Assembly: GCF_003555545.1 (NCBI RefSeq)
Contig: NZ_CP032157.1
Span: 810,546 to 874,545 of the forward strand
DNA from: Paraflavitalea soli
GTDB lineage: Bacteria > Bacteroidota > Bacteroidia > Chitinophagales > Chitinophagaceae
Direction: 5' to 3'
Length of the DNA: 64,000 nt
Position 1 is the first letter of the stretch; every line of letters starts with the position of its first letter. Shown piece by piece: positions 51,926-60,196 of the stretch. The translations under genes were made by a program, and so were the position numbers. The notes beneath the pieces are model-generated. The model did no database searches. It saw only the letters and a list, made by a program, of their open reading frames with translations, and was not told the DNA's origin.

Positions 51926-53821
51926 TTACATTCTTTCGGGTACCCTGATGCCTAACAGGTACATACCGGAAGCAATGATATTAACTGTGATCTGTACTAT
52001 TTGTAAGCGTAACTGTTTCTTTTCATTCGTTTCAGCATTTACGATAGAATGCTCTGAATAGAAAGAATTGAAGGTTTGGGCCAACTTGAAGATATAGCTG
52101 GCTATTACAGAAGGATTGTGTTCTGCGCCTGCCTGTTCCAGAATGGCAGTATATTGCTCGGCCAGGGTAACCACTGCTTTTTCCAATGGCAGAAGGTCCT
52201 TGCTTACTGCTGTTTTGTCGCCACCGGCGGCGGCTTCCTTCCGCAGGATGGATTTTATACGGGCATGTGTATACTGAATGAATGGCCCGGTAAATCCATG
52301 GAAATCGATAGATTCTTCGGGATTGAAAACCATCCGCTTTTTGGGGTCTACGCGGAGGAGGAAGAACTTCAAAGCGCCCAACCCAATGGTATCATACAGG
52401 GCAGCCAATTCATCGCTGGTAAAGTCTTTTACCTTGCCCAGTTCTTCTGTCTTTTGTTGGGCTATCTGTATCATACCATCTACCAGGTCATCCGCATCTA
52501 CCACGGTACCTTCACGGCTTTTCATTTTACCGGTAGGCAATTCCACCATGCCGTAGCTGAGGTGAAAGATACCATCGGCAGCAGGCAGCTCTAGTTTCTG
52601 TGCTATCAGCTTCAACACTTTGAAGTGGTAATTCTGCTCATCGCCCACTACATAGATGCTCTGATCGCAATGGTATTCTTTGTATTTGAAAACGGCCAGG
52701 CCAATATCCTGGGTAATATACACGGATGTGCCATCCCTCCGGCGTACGATCTTCTGGTCGAGGCCATCGACGGTGAGGTCGATCCATACGCTGCCATCTT
52801 CCTTCTGGAAGAAGACACCTTTCTTCAACCCTTCTTCTACCAGGTCCTTGCCTAGCAGGTAGGTATCGCTTTCATAATAGATCTTATCGAAATCGCTGCC
52901 AATGCGTTTATAGGTTGCATCAAAGCCGGCATATACCCAGCTGTTCATTTCTTTCCAGAGGGCCATGGTGGCGGGATCGCCCTGTTCCCATTTCAGCAGC
53001 ATCTCCCGCACTTCCTTCATGATGGGGGTATTGTTGCGTACGATCTCTTTGATCTCCTCCTGGAGCTCATTGGTCTTTTCTGTATTGCCAGCCAGTTGCG
53101 ACAACTTGCCTAAGAACAATTGCAGTTTATCCTGGTCTTCTTTGGTAAAGTCACTCACATCTCCTGTCATCACTTTGGCCTGTAGGGGTGCTGCCTGTGC
53201 CTTGAGTTCGTTTTCAAATTTTACATAATAATCACCCACCAGGTGGTCGCCCTTGAGGCCGGTGGATTGGGGTGTGGCGTCCTGGCCAAACTTTTGCCAG
53301 GCCAGCATGGATTTGCAGATGTGCACACCGCGGTCGTTTACAATACAGGTTTTGATCACCTCATATCCATTGGCCTTGTAGATCTCTGCAATGCTCCATC
53401 CCAGGAAATTGTTGCGGAGGTGACCCAGGTGCAGGGGTTTATTGGTATTGGGAGAGGAGTATTCTACCATTACCCGTTCACCGTGTTTGGCTTTGTATCC
53501 ATATTGAGGGTCCTGGTGGTTCTCTTGCAGGAACTGCAGCCAGTAGGTTTCTGACAGGGTAAGGTTCAGGAATCCCTTGATCACATTAAACTTTGAAAAA
53601 AGGCCATTGCCGGAGGCTATCAATTGTTCACCCAGTTCCTTGCCCAGGGCCTCGGGGTTCTTTTTCAGGCTTTTGACCAGGGCAAAGAGCACCACGGTAT
53701 AATCGCCTTCAAATTCGGGCTTGGTTTCATTGATCTGGATAGCCGATGGCTCTAAATGTAATTGGTATAATGCCTCTATTTCCTTGCTGACTGCCGATTG
53801 AATTACCTGAACAACTGCCAT
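51926..53821 (-). CDS. argS: Arginyl-tRNA synthetase
   Basis: 631 residues, full length, class I aminoacyl-tRNA synthetase. The N-terminal tRNA-binding domain is followed by VEYSSPNTNKPLHLGHLRNN, containing the HIGH-like HLGH and the family's SPNxxKPLHxGH pattern, and later by GKMKSREGTVV at the KMSKS position. The C-terminal anticodon-binding domain ends in IIASGMYLLGIRVPERM. It appears monocistronic; the -7 box TACCTTTG lies 19 bp upstream. Confidence 0.97.
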   Translation of the reverse strand: MAVVQVIQSAVSKEIEALYQLHLEPSAIQINETKPEFEGDYTVVLFALVKSLKKNPEALGKELGEQLIASGNGLFSKFNVIKGFLNLTLSETYWLQFLQENHQDPQYGYKAKHGERVMVEYSSPNTNKPLHLGHLRNNFLGWSIAEIYKANGYEVIKTCIVNDRGVHICKSMLAWQKFGQDATPQSTGLKGDHLVGDYYVKFENELKAQAAPLQAKVMTGDVSDFTKEDQDKLQLFLGKLSQLAGNTEKTNELQEEIKEIVRNNTPIMKEVREMLLKWEQGDPATMALWKEMNSWVYAGFDATYKRIGSDFDKIYYESDTYLLGKDLVEEGLKKGVFFQKEDGSVWIDLTVDGLDQKIVRRRDGTSVYITQDIGLAVFKYKEYHCDQSIYVVGDEQNYHFKVLKLIAQKLELPAADGIFHLSYGMVELPTGKMKSREGTVVDADDLVDGMIQIAQQKTEELGKVKDFTSDELAALYDTIGLGALKFFLLRVDPKKRMVFNPEESIDFHGFTGPFIQYTHARIKSILRKEAAAGGDKTAVSKDLLPLEKAVVTLAEQYTAILEQAGAEHNPSVIASYIFKLAQTFNSFYSEHSIVNAETNEKKQLRLQIVQITVNIIASGMYLLGIRVPERM

Positions 53822-53839
53822 GTTTCATTTTTGAGGCTG

Positions 53840-53847
53840 CAAAGGTA
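53840..53847 (-). promoter_or_regulatory. -7 box of argS promoter
   Basis: The minus strand reads TACCTTTG, 19 bp in front of argS. No -33 element was recognised. Confidence 0.55.
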
Positions 53848-54291
53848 GAATACTGAAGACAGAATACAGAATCCAGTATATAGAATCCAGAATATCAGGA
53901 GCGAGGGGCCAAAAGGGGAACTAAAATCAGTATTTTCTTGCTAGTTCGGGGTAATCAGCAAGCTATCCCAAGAAATAAATCAACGCCCAGTGGGTGAAAT
54001 CAGTGAATCTGCATAATCCGTGATCAAAAATCAAAAAGCTGCTCTTTTTCAGAACAGCCTTTTGCAGATTTAGGGGTTAAACAACAAGTTCAGTATCAAA
54101 TATGTGCTTTTTTAACTGATTAAATGTCAACGCTACAATATATTGATCGTCGTCAAAGTAGAACTACGTAAATCGATTTAGTACTATGCTTTAGCGGAAT
54201 TTGTAATGTGAAAGGGATATGCGATAACTTAATGATAACAGATAATCCCAATAGCAGCATAAAAGGCTATGGACAGTTCTGGCAATTGAAT
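53848..54291. other. Intergenic region between argS and GtrA gene
   Basis: About 440 bp. AGAATAC/AGAATCC words repeat at 53848-53894 (irregular, 9-12 bp apart). I see no gene or RNA in the rest. Confidence 0.5.
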
Positions 54292-54299
54292 TACTTTTG
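54292..54299 (+). promoter_or_regulatory. -7 box of GtrA gene promoter
   Basis: TACTTTTG matches TAnnTTTG, 19 bp before the ATG at 54318. The earlier in-frame TTG at 54297 lies in the box and is not a start. Confidence 0.5.
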
Positions 54300-54317
54300 C
54301 CCCGCAAGAAAATACTG

Positions 54318-54833
54318 ATGCTCAAGGACTATATCATTGCTATTATAGATTTTTTTTACCCTCCCTTCCGTAAGTTCATGACCCCGCAAACCTTTCGTTA
54401 TGCGGCCTGCGGCGGTGGGAATACGCTGCTCGACATATTTTTATATTGGGTAGCATTCCATTTTGTGCTGAAAGGGCAGGACCTGCATTTACCGCTGGTA
54501 ACCATCAGTGCCAAAATTGCGGCCTTTCTGATCTCCTTTGCCATCAGTTTTCCCACAGGTTATTACCTCAACAGGAATATTGTATTTCCCGGGTCTACCT
54601 TGCTGGGCAGGGTGCAATTGTTCCGGTACTTCTTACTGGTATTGATCTGCATAGCCCTTAACTATATTTTTATTACCCTGTTTGTGGACCAGTTTGGCAT
54701 TTATCCCACCATTGCGAAAGCGTTAACGACGGTGGTCGTGGTGTCATTTAGTTACCTGACGCAGAAGAAATTTACCTTCAAAATAGAAAATGCCGGAGAC
54801 GATCCTTCGGCAACTGCTACGGATAGCAAATAA
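54318..54833 (+). CDS. GtrA family membrane protein
   Basis: 171 residues from the Met at 54318. Four membrane helices are visible (around FRYAACGGGNTLLDIFLYWV, LVTISAKIAAFLISFAIS, LFRYFLLVLICIALNYIFI and IAKALTTVVVVSFSYLTQ), the usual GtrA topology, with the FPTGYYLNRNIVFPG loop between helices 2 and 3 and QKKFTFKI after the last. Members help move polyprenyl-linked sugars across the membrane for surface polysaccharides. No glycosyltransferase is adjacent, so the pathway is unknown. An AraC-type gene follows 44 bp downstream with its own promoter-like elements. Confidence 0.9.
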   Translation: MLKDYIIAIIDFFYPPFRKFMTPQTFRYAACGGGNTLLDIFLYWVAFHFVLKGQDLHLPLVTISAKIAAFLISFAISFPTGYYLNRNIVFPGSTLLGRVQLFRYFLLVLICIALNYIFITLFVDQFGIYPTIAKALTTVVVVSFSYLTQKKFTFKIENAGDDPSATATDSK

Positions 54834-54860
54834 ATATGACTATTTATTATGGTATATTTG
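54829..54860 (+). promoter_or_regulatory. Promoter and AT-rich palindrome of the AraC gene
   Basis: AATAAATA-TGAC-TATTTATT (54829-54848) is a perfect palindrome, followed by TATATTTG (54853-54860), a TAnnTTTG -7 box, 17 bp before the ATG at 54878. The palindrome fills the -33 region and may be an operator; it also overlaps the GtrA stop codon. Confidence 0.5.
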
Positions 54861-54877
54861 GATAAGAAGCAGTCTTT

Positions 54878-55291
54878 ATGGAACTCACGAACGATATATA
54901 CCAACGGATTGTAGCTGCCAAAGTGTTCATGGACGAAAACTACCATGAGCCGATCAACCTGGATGGCATATCGGGTCAGGCCTGTTTTTCCCGCTTTCAT
55001 TTTCACCGGCTGTTCAGCCGCATTTACCGCAAAACACCTCACCAGTACCTTACCCGTAAAAGGTTGGACAAAGCACAAGAATTGCTAGCACAGGATAGCC
55101 CTGTTACTGATGTGTGCAATAAAGTAGGTTTTGGAAGTATTGGGTCCTTCAGTGTTTTATTCAAAAAAGAAGTAGGTATTGCGCCCCAGCATTACCGCAA
55201 TAAACAGTTAATGAAAAAGCAGCAGGCCAAAATGCAGCCGAAGGCATTCATCCCGCATTGCTTTATCCAGAGCTATAATCTCGACAAGTAA
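54878..55291 (+). CDS. AraC family transcriptional regulator (DNA-binding domain only)
   Basis: 137 residues, consisting of little more than the double helix-turn-helix domain (residues ~8-108): INLDGISGQACFSRFHFHRL and RKTPHQYLTRKRLDKAQELL, then SPVTDVCNKVGFGSIGSFSV and FKKEVGIAPQHYRN. There is no ligand-binding domain, only a basic C-terminal tail. Small AraC proteins of this kind act as stand-alone regulators; the target is unknown. The stop codon is 1 bp from that of the convergent YdeI gene. Confidence 0.92.
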   Translation: MELTNDIYQRIVAAKVFMDENYHEPINLDGISGQACFSRFHFHRLFSRIYRKTPHQYLTRKRLDKAQELLAQDSPVTDVCNKVGFGSIGSFSVLFKKEVGIAPQHYRNKQLMKKQQAKMQPKAFIPHCFIQSYNLDK

Positions 55292-55292
55292 A

Positions 55293-55949
55293 TTATATAT
55301 TGGCCGGGTTCTTCCAGCCTTTTACCAATCGCTCCAGAGTGCCCTGTATCCTGTTGGCCCGGGTCTCTTCTTTTTTTGCGGTAACGATCCATTCTACATA
55401 TTCGCGCCGGTGACTGAATGCCAGTGCGTCAAATATTTTGGCAGCCTGCTTGTTCTTTGCAAAAGCTTTGGCGAGATCATCGGGCAGGCGGATGATCTTG
55501 GTGTTGGAATCCGCGTATTGGAAAATGAGGCGTTCCTCTTTGGGTTTTGCGGCTTTCTTTTCATCGGCTTCGGTTTTCAGCCGGAAAGCAAAGGATGACC
55601 AGGTATCATTGAAGGAGATGAGGGTAAGCCATTGCACGTCGAGTGCGAGGAGTTTTTCCCAACCCTTGTCGCGTGTCAGATCTGTTTGAATGCCTGAGCT
55701 GCCTTTGGGGTAATAGGTCCAGCAGATCACGCCTTCTTTCAGCAGTTTCAGTACTTTGGGCAAGTCCTTTTCCATCTGGGCCTGGTTGAGCACGAACCAA
55801 TGGATCTGCTGATAATTCTTCCCGTTTTCTATAACGGCCACATCGGCCGGTAAGGGTGACAATGTTGCTTCAAAATCCTTGGGTGGGTGGATGGTAAGGA
55901 GGGTATAGCCAGCTTTGATCTTGAGTTTATCGGCAATGGTGGCAGGCAT
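55293..55949 (-). CDS. YdeI/OmpD-associated family protein
   Basis: 218 residues. An N-terminal domain of about 110 residues (MPATIADKLKIKAGYTLLTI, then VICWTYYPKGSSGIQTDLTR) resembles the DUF3052-like part, and the C-terminal region holds the YdeI-type helical block (IIRLPDDLAKAFAKNKQAAK, then IFDALAFSHRREYVEWIVTA and TRANRIQGTLERLVKGWKNP). The family is linked by name to OmpD and to bacteriocin protection, but the biochemical role is not clear. It is convergent with the AraC gene with a 1-bp gap and divergent from dnaK. Confidence 0.8.
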   Translation of the reverse strand: MPATIADKLKIKAGYTLLTIHPPKDFEATLSPLPADVAVIENGKNYQQIHWFVLNQAQMEKDLPKVLKLLKEGVICWTYYPKGSSGIQTDLTRDKGWEKLLALDVQWLTLISFNDTWSSFAFRLKTEADEKKAAKPKEERLIFQYADSNTKIIRLPDDLAKAFAKNKQAAKIFDALAFSHRREYVEWIVTAKKEETRANRIQGTLERLVKGWKNPANI

Positions 55950-56246
55950 TTGTCTAATTTTAAGGGAAGTTACGGAAAGGCTGTCAGGTTGATTTTATTG
56001 GATCTTGCTAAATGCTAAAAATTAATGGGTTCGATGGGAACCAGCTTTTTAGATCGTATCTTAGATAAGTGAGTTTTCCAGGCCGGCGCCAGTTTTACTG
56101 AATATTGTCCGTTTGCCGGCAGGAAGCACCCGGGAAATGAACTTATTATCATTTAATCTATTGAAATACTGCGCATTATACATGTTCTCCAATCTGCCTA
56201 AATGGCTAAACCCGCTATGGGCCTGCATTTGAGCCTTGTTGTCTTA

Positions 56247-56356
56247 CTATTACCTTGCTACTGGCTTGCCACTACCTTGCAACTGTGTTGAGACCAGGCA
56301 CCTTGATCGGCGGCTGATCCATGGCGAATCTACGGCTGATCCACGGCTGATCCGGT
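56247..56356. repeat. Degenerate 11-bp tandem repeat array 2
   Basis: Ten gap-free 11-bp units: CTATTACCTTG, CTACTGGCTTG, CCACTACCTTG, CAACTGTGTTG, AGACCAGGCAC, CTTGATCGGCG, GCTGATCCATG, GCGAATCTACG, GCTGATCCACG and GCTGATCCGGT. The first four share an ACCTTG-like end and the last four a GCTGATCC start. The total (110 bp) and the period match the array at 20969-21078, and both have ACCTT units. It ends 138 bp before dnaK, and the rest of the intergenic region (55950-56494) shows nothing else. Confidence 0.85.
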
Positions 56357-56494
56357 GAGATGGGCCGGCAAAAGGCGGGCGTTGGGACTTCTGATGCTCC
56401 GGGGCAGGGTTTTTCCTGACTGACATTTTTTCATCCTCACATGCCGCGGCATAATCATTGATAACCATAAGGGAACATTAAATTCAACACAACT

Positions 56495-58414
56495 ATGGGA
56501 AAGATAATAGGAATTGACCTGGGTACCACCAATAGCTGCGTGGCAGTGATGGAAGGTAATGAACCCGTGGTAATAGCCAATGATGAAGGGCGCCGCACAA
56601 CCCCGTCTGTAGTGGCTTTCCTGAAAAACGGAGAGCGTAAAGTGGGTGATCCGGCCAAACGCCAGGCCATTACCAATCCCCAGAATACAATTACGAGCGT
56701 AAAGCGTTTTATGGGTCGCCGGTACGACGAAGTGACCGAAGAGATCAGCCACTGGAGCTACAAAGTGGTAAAAGGTGACAATAATACCGTACGTATTGAC
56801 ATAGACGGTCGCTTGTATACACCGCAGGAAATTTCGGCGATGGTACTGCAGAAAATGAAGAAAACTGCCGAAGATTACCTGGGTCAGGATGTAACAGACG
56901 CGGTGATCACCGTGCCTGCTTATTTTAATGACGCTCAGCGTCAGGCTACCAAAGAAGCCGGTGAAATTGCCGGTCTCAATGTACGCCGTATTGTGAATGA
57001 GCCTACGGCTGCTGCCCTGGCTTATGGCCTGGACAAAGGCAGACACGATCAGAAGATCGCGGTATTTGACCTTGGTGGCGGTACATTCGATATCTCGGTA
57101 TTGGAACTGGGTGATGGTGTATTTGAAGTAAAATCTACCAATGGTGATACGCACCTGGGTGGTGATGACTTCGATAAAGTAGTGATGGACTGGCTGGCTG
57201 AAGAATTCAAAAAAGATGAGAGCATCGACCTGCGCAAGGACCCGATGGCTTTACAACGTTTGAAAGAAGCTGCTGAAAAAGCAAAAGTAGAACTGTCTTC
57301 TTCCAGCGAAACAGAGATCAACCTGCCTTATATCACAGCTGTTGACGGAGTGCCCAAGCACCTCGTGAAAAAGCTGTCACGTGCGAAGTTTGAACAACTG
57401 AGCGATAAATTATTCGAGCGTTGCCTGAAGCCTTGCGAGCAAGCGCTGAAGGATGCCGGACTGAGCACTTCTCAGATCGACGAAGTGATCCTGGTAGGTG
57501 GTTCTACCCGTATCCCCAAGGTACAGGAGATCGTTGAGAAGTTCTTTGGTAAGAAACCCAACAAGGGGGTGAATCCTGATGAAGTGGTGGCTGTAGGTGC
57601 TGCTATCCAGGGTGCGGTATTGACTGGTGAAGTGAAGGATGTGCTGTTGCTCGACGTAACGCCGTTGTCACTGGGTATCGAAACAATGGGTGGTGTAATG
57701 ACCCGCCTGATCGATTCCAATACCACGATCCCGACGAAGAAATCTGAAACCTTCTCTACGGCCAGCGATAACCAGCCCGGTGTGGAGATCCATGTATTGC
57801 AGGGTGAGCGCCCGATGGCCAATCAGAACAAGAGCCTGGGACGTTTTAACCTGACTGATATTCCGCCAGCTCCCCGTGGTGTACCGCAGATCGAAGTGAT
57901 CTTCGATATCGATGCCAATGGTATCCTGCACGTTACTGCGAAGGACAAAGGCACTGGTAAAGAACAAAAGATCCGTATCGAAGCAGGTAGCGGTCTGAGC
58001 AAGGAAGAAGTAGAAAAGATGAAAGCTGAAGCGCGTGCAAATGAAGCGACCGATAAGGAAGCCCGGGAAAAAGTAGAAAAGGTGAACCAGGCAGACAGCC
58101 TCATCTTCCAGACAGAAAAGCAACTGAAAGAGTTTGGTGAAAAGATCCCTGCTGATAAGAAAGCGCCTATCGAATCGGCTTTGAATAAGCTGAAAGAGGC
58201 ACACAAATCACAGGATGTAGCAGCCATTGATACGGCAGTAGCAGAAATGAACAATGCCTGGACGGCTGCTTCTGAAGAGATCTATAAAGCACAGGCAGCA
58301 GCAGGTGGACAACCTGGTGCTGATGGTGGTCAGCCAGGTGCTAACGGCGGCGGACAAGCCAATGCCGGCGGTGGTGAGAATGTGACTGATGCGGAGTATG
58401 AAGAAGTGAAGTAA
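56495..58414 (+). CDS. dnaK: Chaperone DnaK (Hsp70)
   Basis: 639 residues, full length. The ATPase domain shows [18 protein letters not shown] at the N-terminus, [40 protein letters not shown] and [20 protein letters not shown]. The substrate-binding and lid domains follow ([40 protein letters not shown]). The tail is a Gly/Gln/Asn-rich linker ([20 protein letters not shown]) ending in TDAEYEEVK, close to the usual EEVK end. dnaJ and grpE are not adjacent. A 110-bp array of 11-bp repeats lies upstream and a strong terminator downstream. Confidence 0.98.
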   Translation: MGKIIGIDLGTTNSCVAVMEGNEPVVIANDEGRRTTPSVVAFLKNGERKVGDPAKRQAITNPQNTITSVKRFMGRRYDEVTEEISHWSYKVVKGDNNTVRIDIDGRLYTPQEISAMVLQKMKKTAEDYLGQDVTDAVITVPAYFNDAQRQATKEAGEIAGLNVRRIVNEPTAAALAYGLDKGRHDQKIAVFDLGGGTFDISVLELGDGVFEVKSTNGDTHLGGDDFDKVVMDWLAEEFKKDESIDLRKDPMALQRLKEAAEKAKVELSSSSETEINLPYITAVDGVPKHLVKKLSRAKFEQLSDKLFERCLKPCEQALKDAGLSTSQIDEVILVGGSTRIPKVQEIVEKFFGKKPNKGVNPDEVVAVGAAIQGAVLTGEVKDVLLLDVTPLSLGIETMGGVMTRLIDSNTTIPTKKSETFSTASDNQPGVEIHVLQGERPMANQNKSLGRFNLTDIPPAPRGVPQIEVIFDIDANGILHVTAKDKGTGKEQKIRIEAGSGLSKEEVEKMKAEARANEATDKEAREKVEKVNQADSLIFQTEKQLKEFGEKIPADKKAPIESALNKLKEAHKSQDVAAIDTAVAEMNNAWTAASEEIYKAQAAAGGQPGADGGQPGANGGGQANAGGGENVTDAEYEEVK

Positions 58415-58458
58415 ATCTGAAGCCCGATCTATCGGATTGATAAGATTAATAGGATAGG

Positions 58459-58487
58459 AGCCCTCGCGTAAGCGGGGGCTTTTTTTA
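58459..58487 (+). terminator. Terminator after dnaK
   Basis: AGCCCTCGC pairs with GCGGGGGCT (one T-G pair) around GTAA, followed by a run of T. Confidence 0.9.
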
Positions 58488-58827
58488 TTGGGGGAGGATT
58501 GGGACTGATGCTGCTACATGCTTAGAGCCGGGATGGCGAGGGCTGTTTACCAAATGCCTTTTACGCTTTAACCAAATTAATTCCGGCGGCGAAGGTGCAT
58601 TGTAATCACGCTAACAGTTTGTAAATATGGGAAAACAGTTTACGAGAAGCGGAAAATGGTTTGCCTGGTTGATGGTATGTGAATGTTTGTGGGAAAGGTA
58701 TTTAGCAAGTTTCGGGTTGGTGTATAGAATAATTATCTGTAGTTAATGGTGTGTGGAGAATAAAATTCTGATAGACATGGTTATTTCAGATTTAAAGTCG
58801 GTACCTTAGGACTGTAAAAGCCATTAT
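58488..58827. other. Intergenic region before the DUF1624 gene
   Basis: About 340 bp. A 39-codon frame (58627-58746) is open but has no coding character I can support. No TAnnTTTG box near the downstream start was recognised. Confidence 0.5.
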
Positions 58828-60051
58828 ATGCAAAGTATAGCCATGACTGCTGCGGCTCCTCAAAGAGCTGCTACTTCCATTCGTGTTGAATCTATTGACC
58901 TGCTGCGGGGCCTGATCATGGTGATCATGGCCCTGGATCATGTACGTGATTATTTTCATGCCGACGCTTTCCTGTACGATCCCACGGATCTTACAAAGAC
59001 CAATGCGGCGCTGTTTTTTACGCGCTGGATCACGCACTACTGTGCGCCGCTGTTCATGTTCCTCTCGGGCATCTCGGCCTATATTTCAGGGGAACGGAAA
59101 TCAAAAAAAGCATTGTCTGTTTTCCTGTTGAAAAGAGGGGCCTGGCTCATCCTGCTGGAACTGACGGTAGTGCATTGGGCCTGGTATTTTAATTTCGTGG
59201 GCAAGGGGGCCGATCTTACGGTGATATGGGCGCTGGGCATTAGCATGATGGTGCTGGCAGCGCTGATCTACTTACCGCTATGGGCTATAGGTTCCATCGG
59301 TGTATTGATGGTGGCGGGGCATAACCTGCTGGATGGGATCCATGTACCCGGTAATACCCTGGCAGGTTTTGGCTGGGCGCTGCTGCACGAGCAGCAACCG
59401 TTTACTTACAAAGGATTTCTCCTGCTGGTGGGGTATCCTATTATTCCCTGGGCAGGGGTGATGGCATTGGGTTATTGCCTCGGCCAGGTGTATGCGCGCA
59501 ATTATCCCGCTGCGCAGCGGAAGAAGTTATTGCTGATGCTCGGCTTCACACTCATTGGTTTGTTTATCCTTATCCGCGCCATCAATGTATATGGTGATGC
59601 CCGCCGTTGGAGTGAGCAGCCTACTCTGTTGTTCTCGCTTCTTTCTTTCCTGAATACGACGAAGTATCCGCCTTCCCTGCTTTACCTGCTGATGACGACC
59701 GGTCCGGCGCTGGTGTTCCTGGCCTGGACAGAAAAGAAGCCCGGATGGTTCGGGCAAAAGCTCACTGTCTTTGGCAGGGTGCCTTTGTTTTATTATATCC
59801 TGCACCTTTACCTGCTGCACCTGCTGGCCATGTTTGCCACGAGTTTCAGCGGCCACCAATGGAGTGATATGGTATTGGATTATGCCTTGTGGACAGGCCG
59901 CTCTTCCGCCCAATTGGAAGGGTATGGATTTTCACTGGGCATCACTTACCTGGTATGGATACTGGTAGTGGTGTTATTGTATCCGCTGTGCGCATGGTAT
60001 GATCAATACAAGCGGGCGCACAAAGATCAATGGTGGTTGAGCTATCTCTGA
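58828..60051 (+). CDS. DUF1624 heparan-alpha-glucosaminide N-acetyltransferase-like membrane protein
   Basis: 407 residues with about ten membrane helices. The family start is clear: VESIDLLRGLIMVIMALDHV followed by RDYF, FTRWITHYCAPLFMFLSGIS and AYISGERKSKKALSVFLLKR, and the end GYGFSLGITYLVWILVVVLL. It is related to the human HGSNAT acyltransferase and other acyltransferase-3-like proteins; in bacteria the substrate is usually unknown. An alternative start is the Met at 58843. No partner gene is evident. A pair of ABC permeases follows. Confidence 0.85.
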   Translation: MQSIAMTAAAPQRAATSIRVESIDLLRGLIMVIMALDHVRDYFHADAFLYDPTDLTKTNAALFFTRWITHYCAPLFMFLSGISAYISGERKSKKALSVFLLKRGAWLILLELTVVHWAWYFNFVGKGADLTVIWALGISMMVLAALIYLPLWAIGSIGVLMVAGHNLLDGIHVPGNTLAGFGWALLHEQQPFTYKGFLLLVGYPIIPWAGVMALGYCLGQVYARNYPAAQRKKLLLMLGFTLIGLFILIRAINVYGDARRWSEQPTLLFSLLSFLNTTKYPPSLLYLLMTTGPALVFLAWTEKKPGWFGQKLTVFGRVPLFYYILHLYLLHLLAMFATSFSGHQWSDMVLDYALWTGRSSAQLEGYGFSLGITYLVWILVVVLLYPLCAWYDQYKRAHKDQWWLSYL

Positions 60052-60196
60052 AACTGTACACCTGCTGTATCGAAAACGAACAGTTTGTGGCTGAAATGAT
60101 TTTGTAAGCTATTGATTGTGAATATTGTATTGATAGGCATTTACTTTGGTACACTTCGCTCCAGAGAATAGTCCTTTCATTGTCAAAACTTCCTCC

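Noticed and set aside
58627-58746. 39-codon small protein before the DUF1624 gene
   Set aside because: The frame is open but has no signal peptide, recognised domain or promoter-like element that decides it; random open frames of this length are common.
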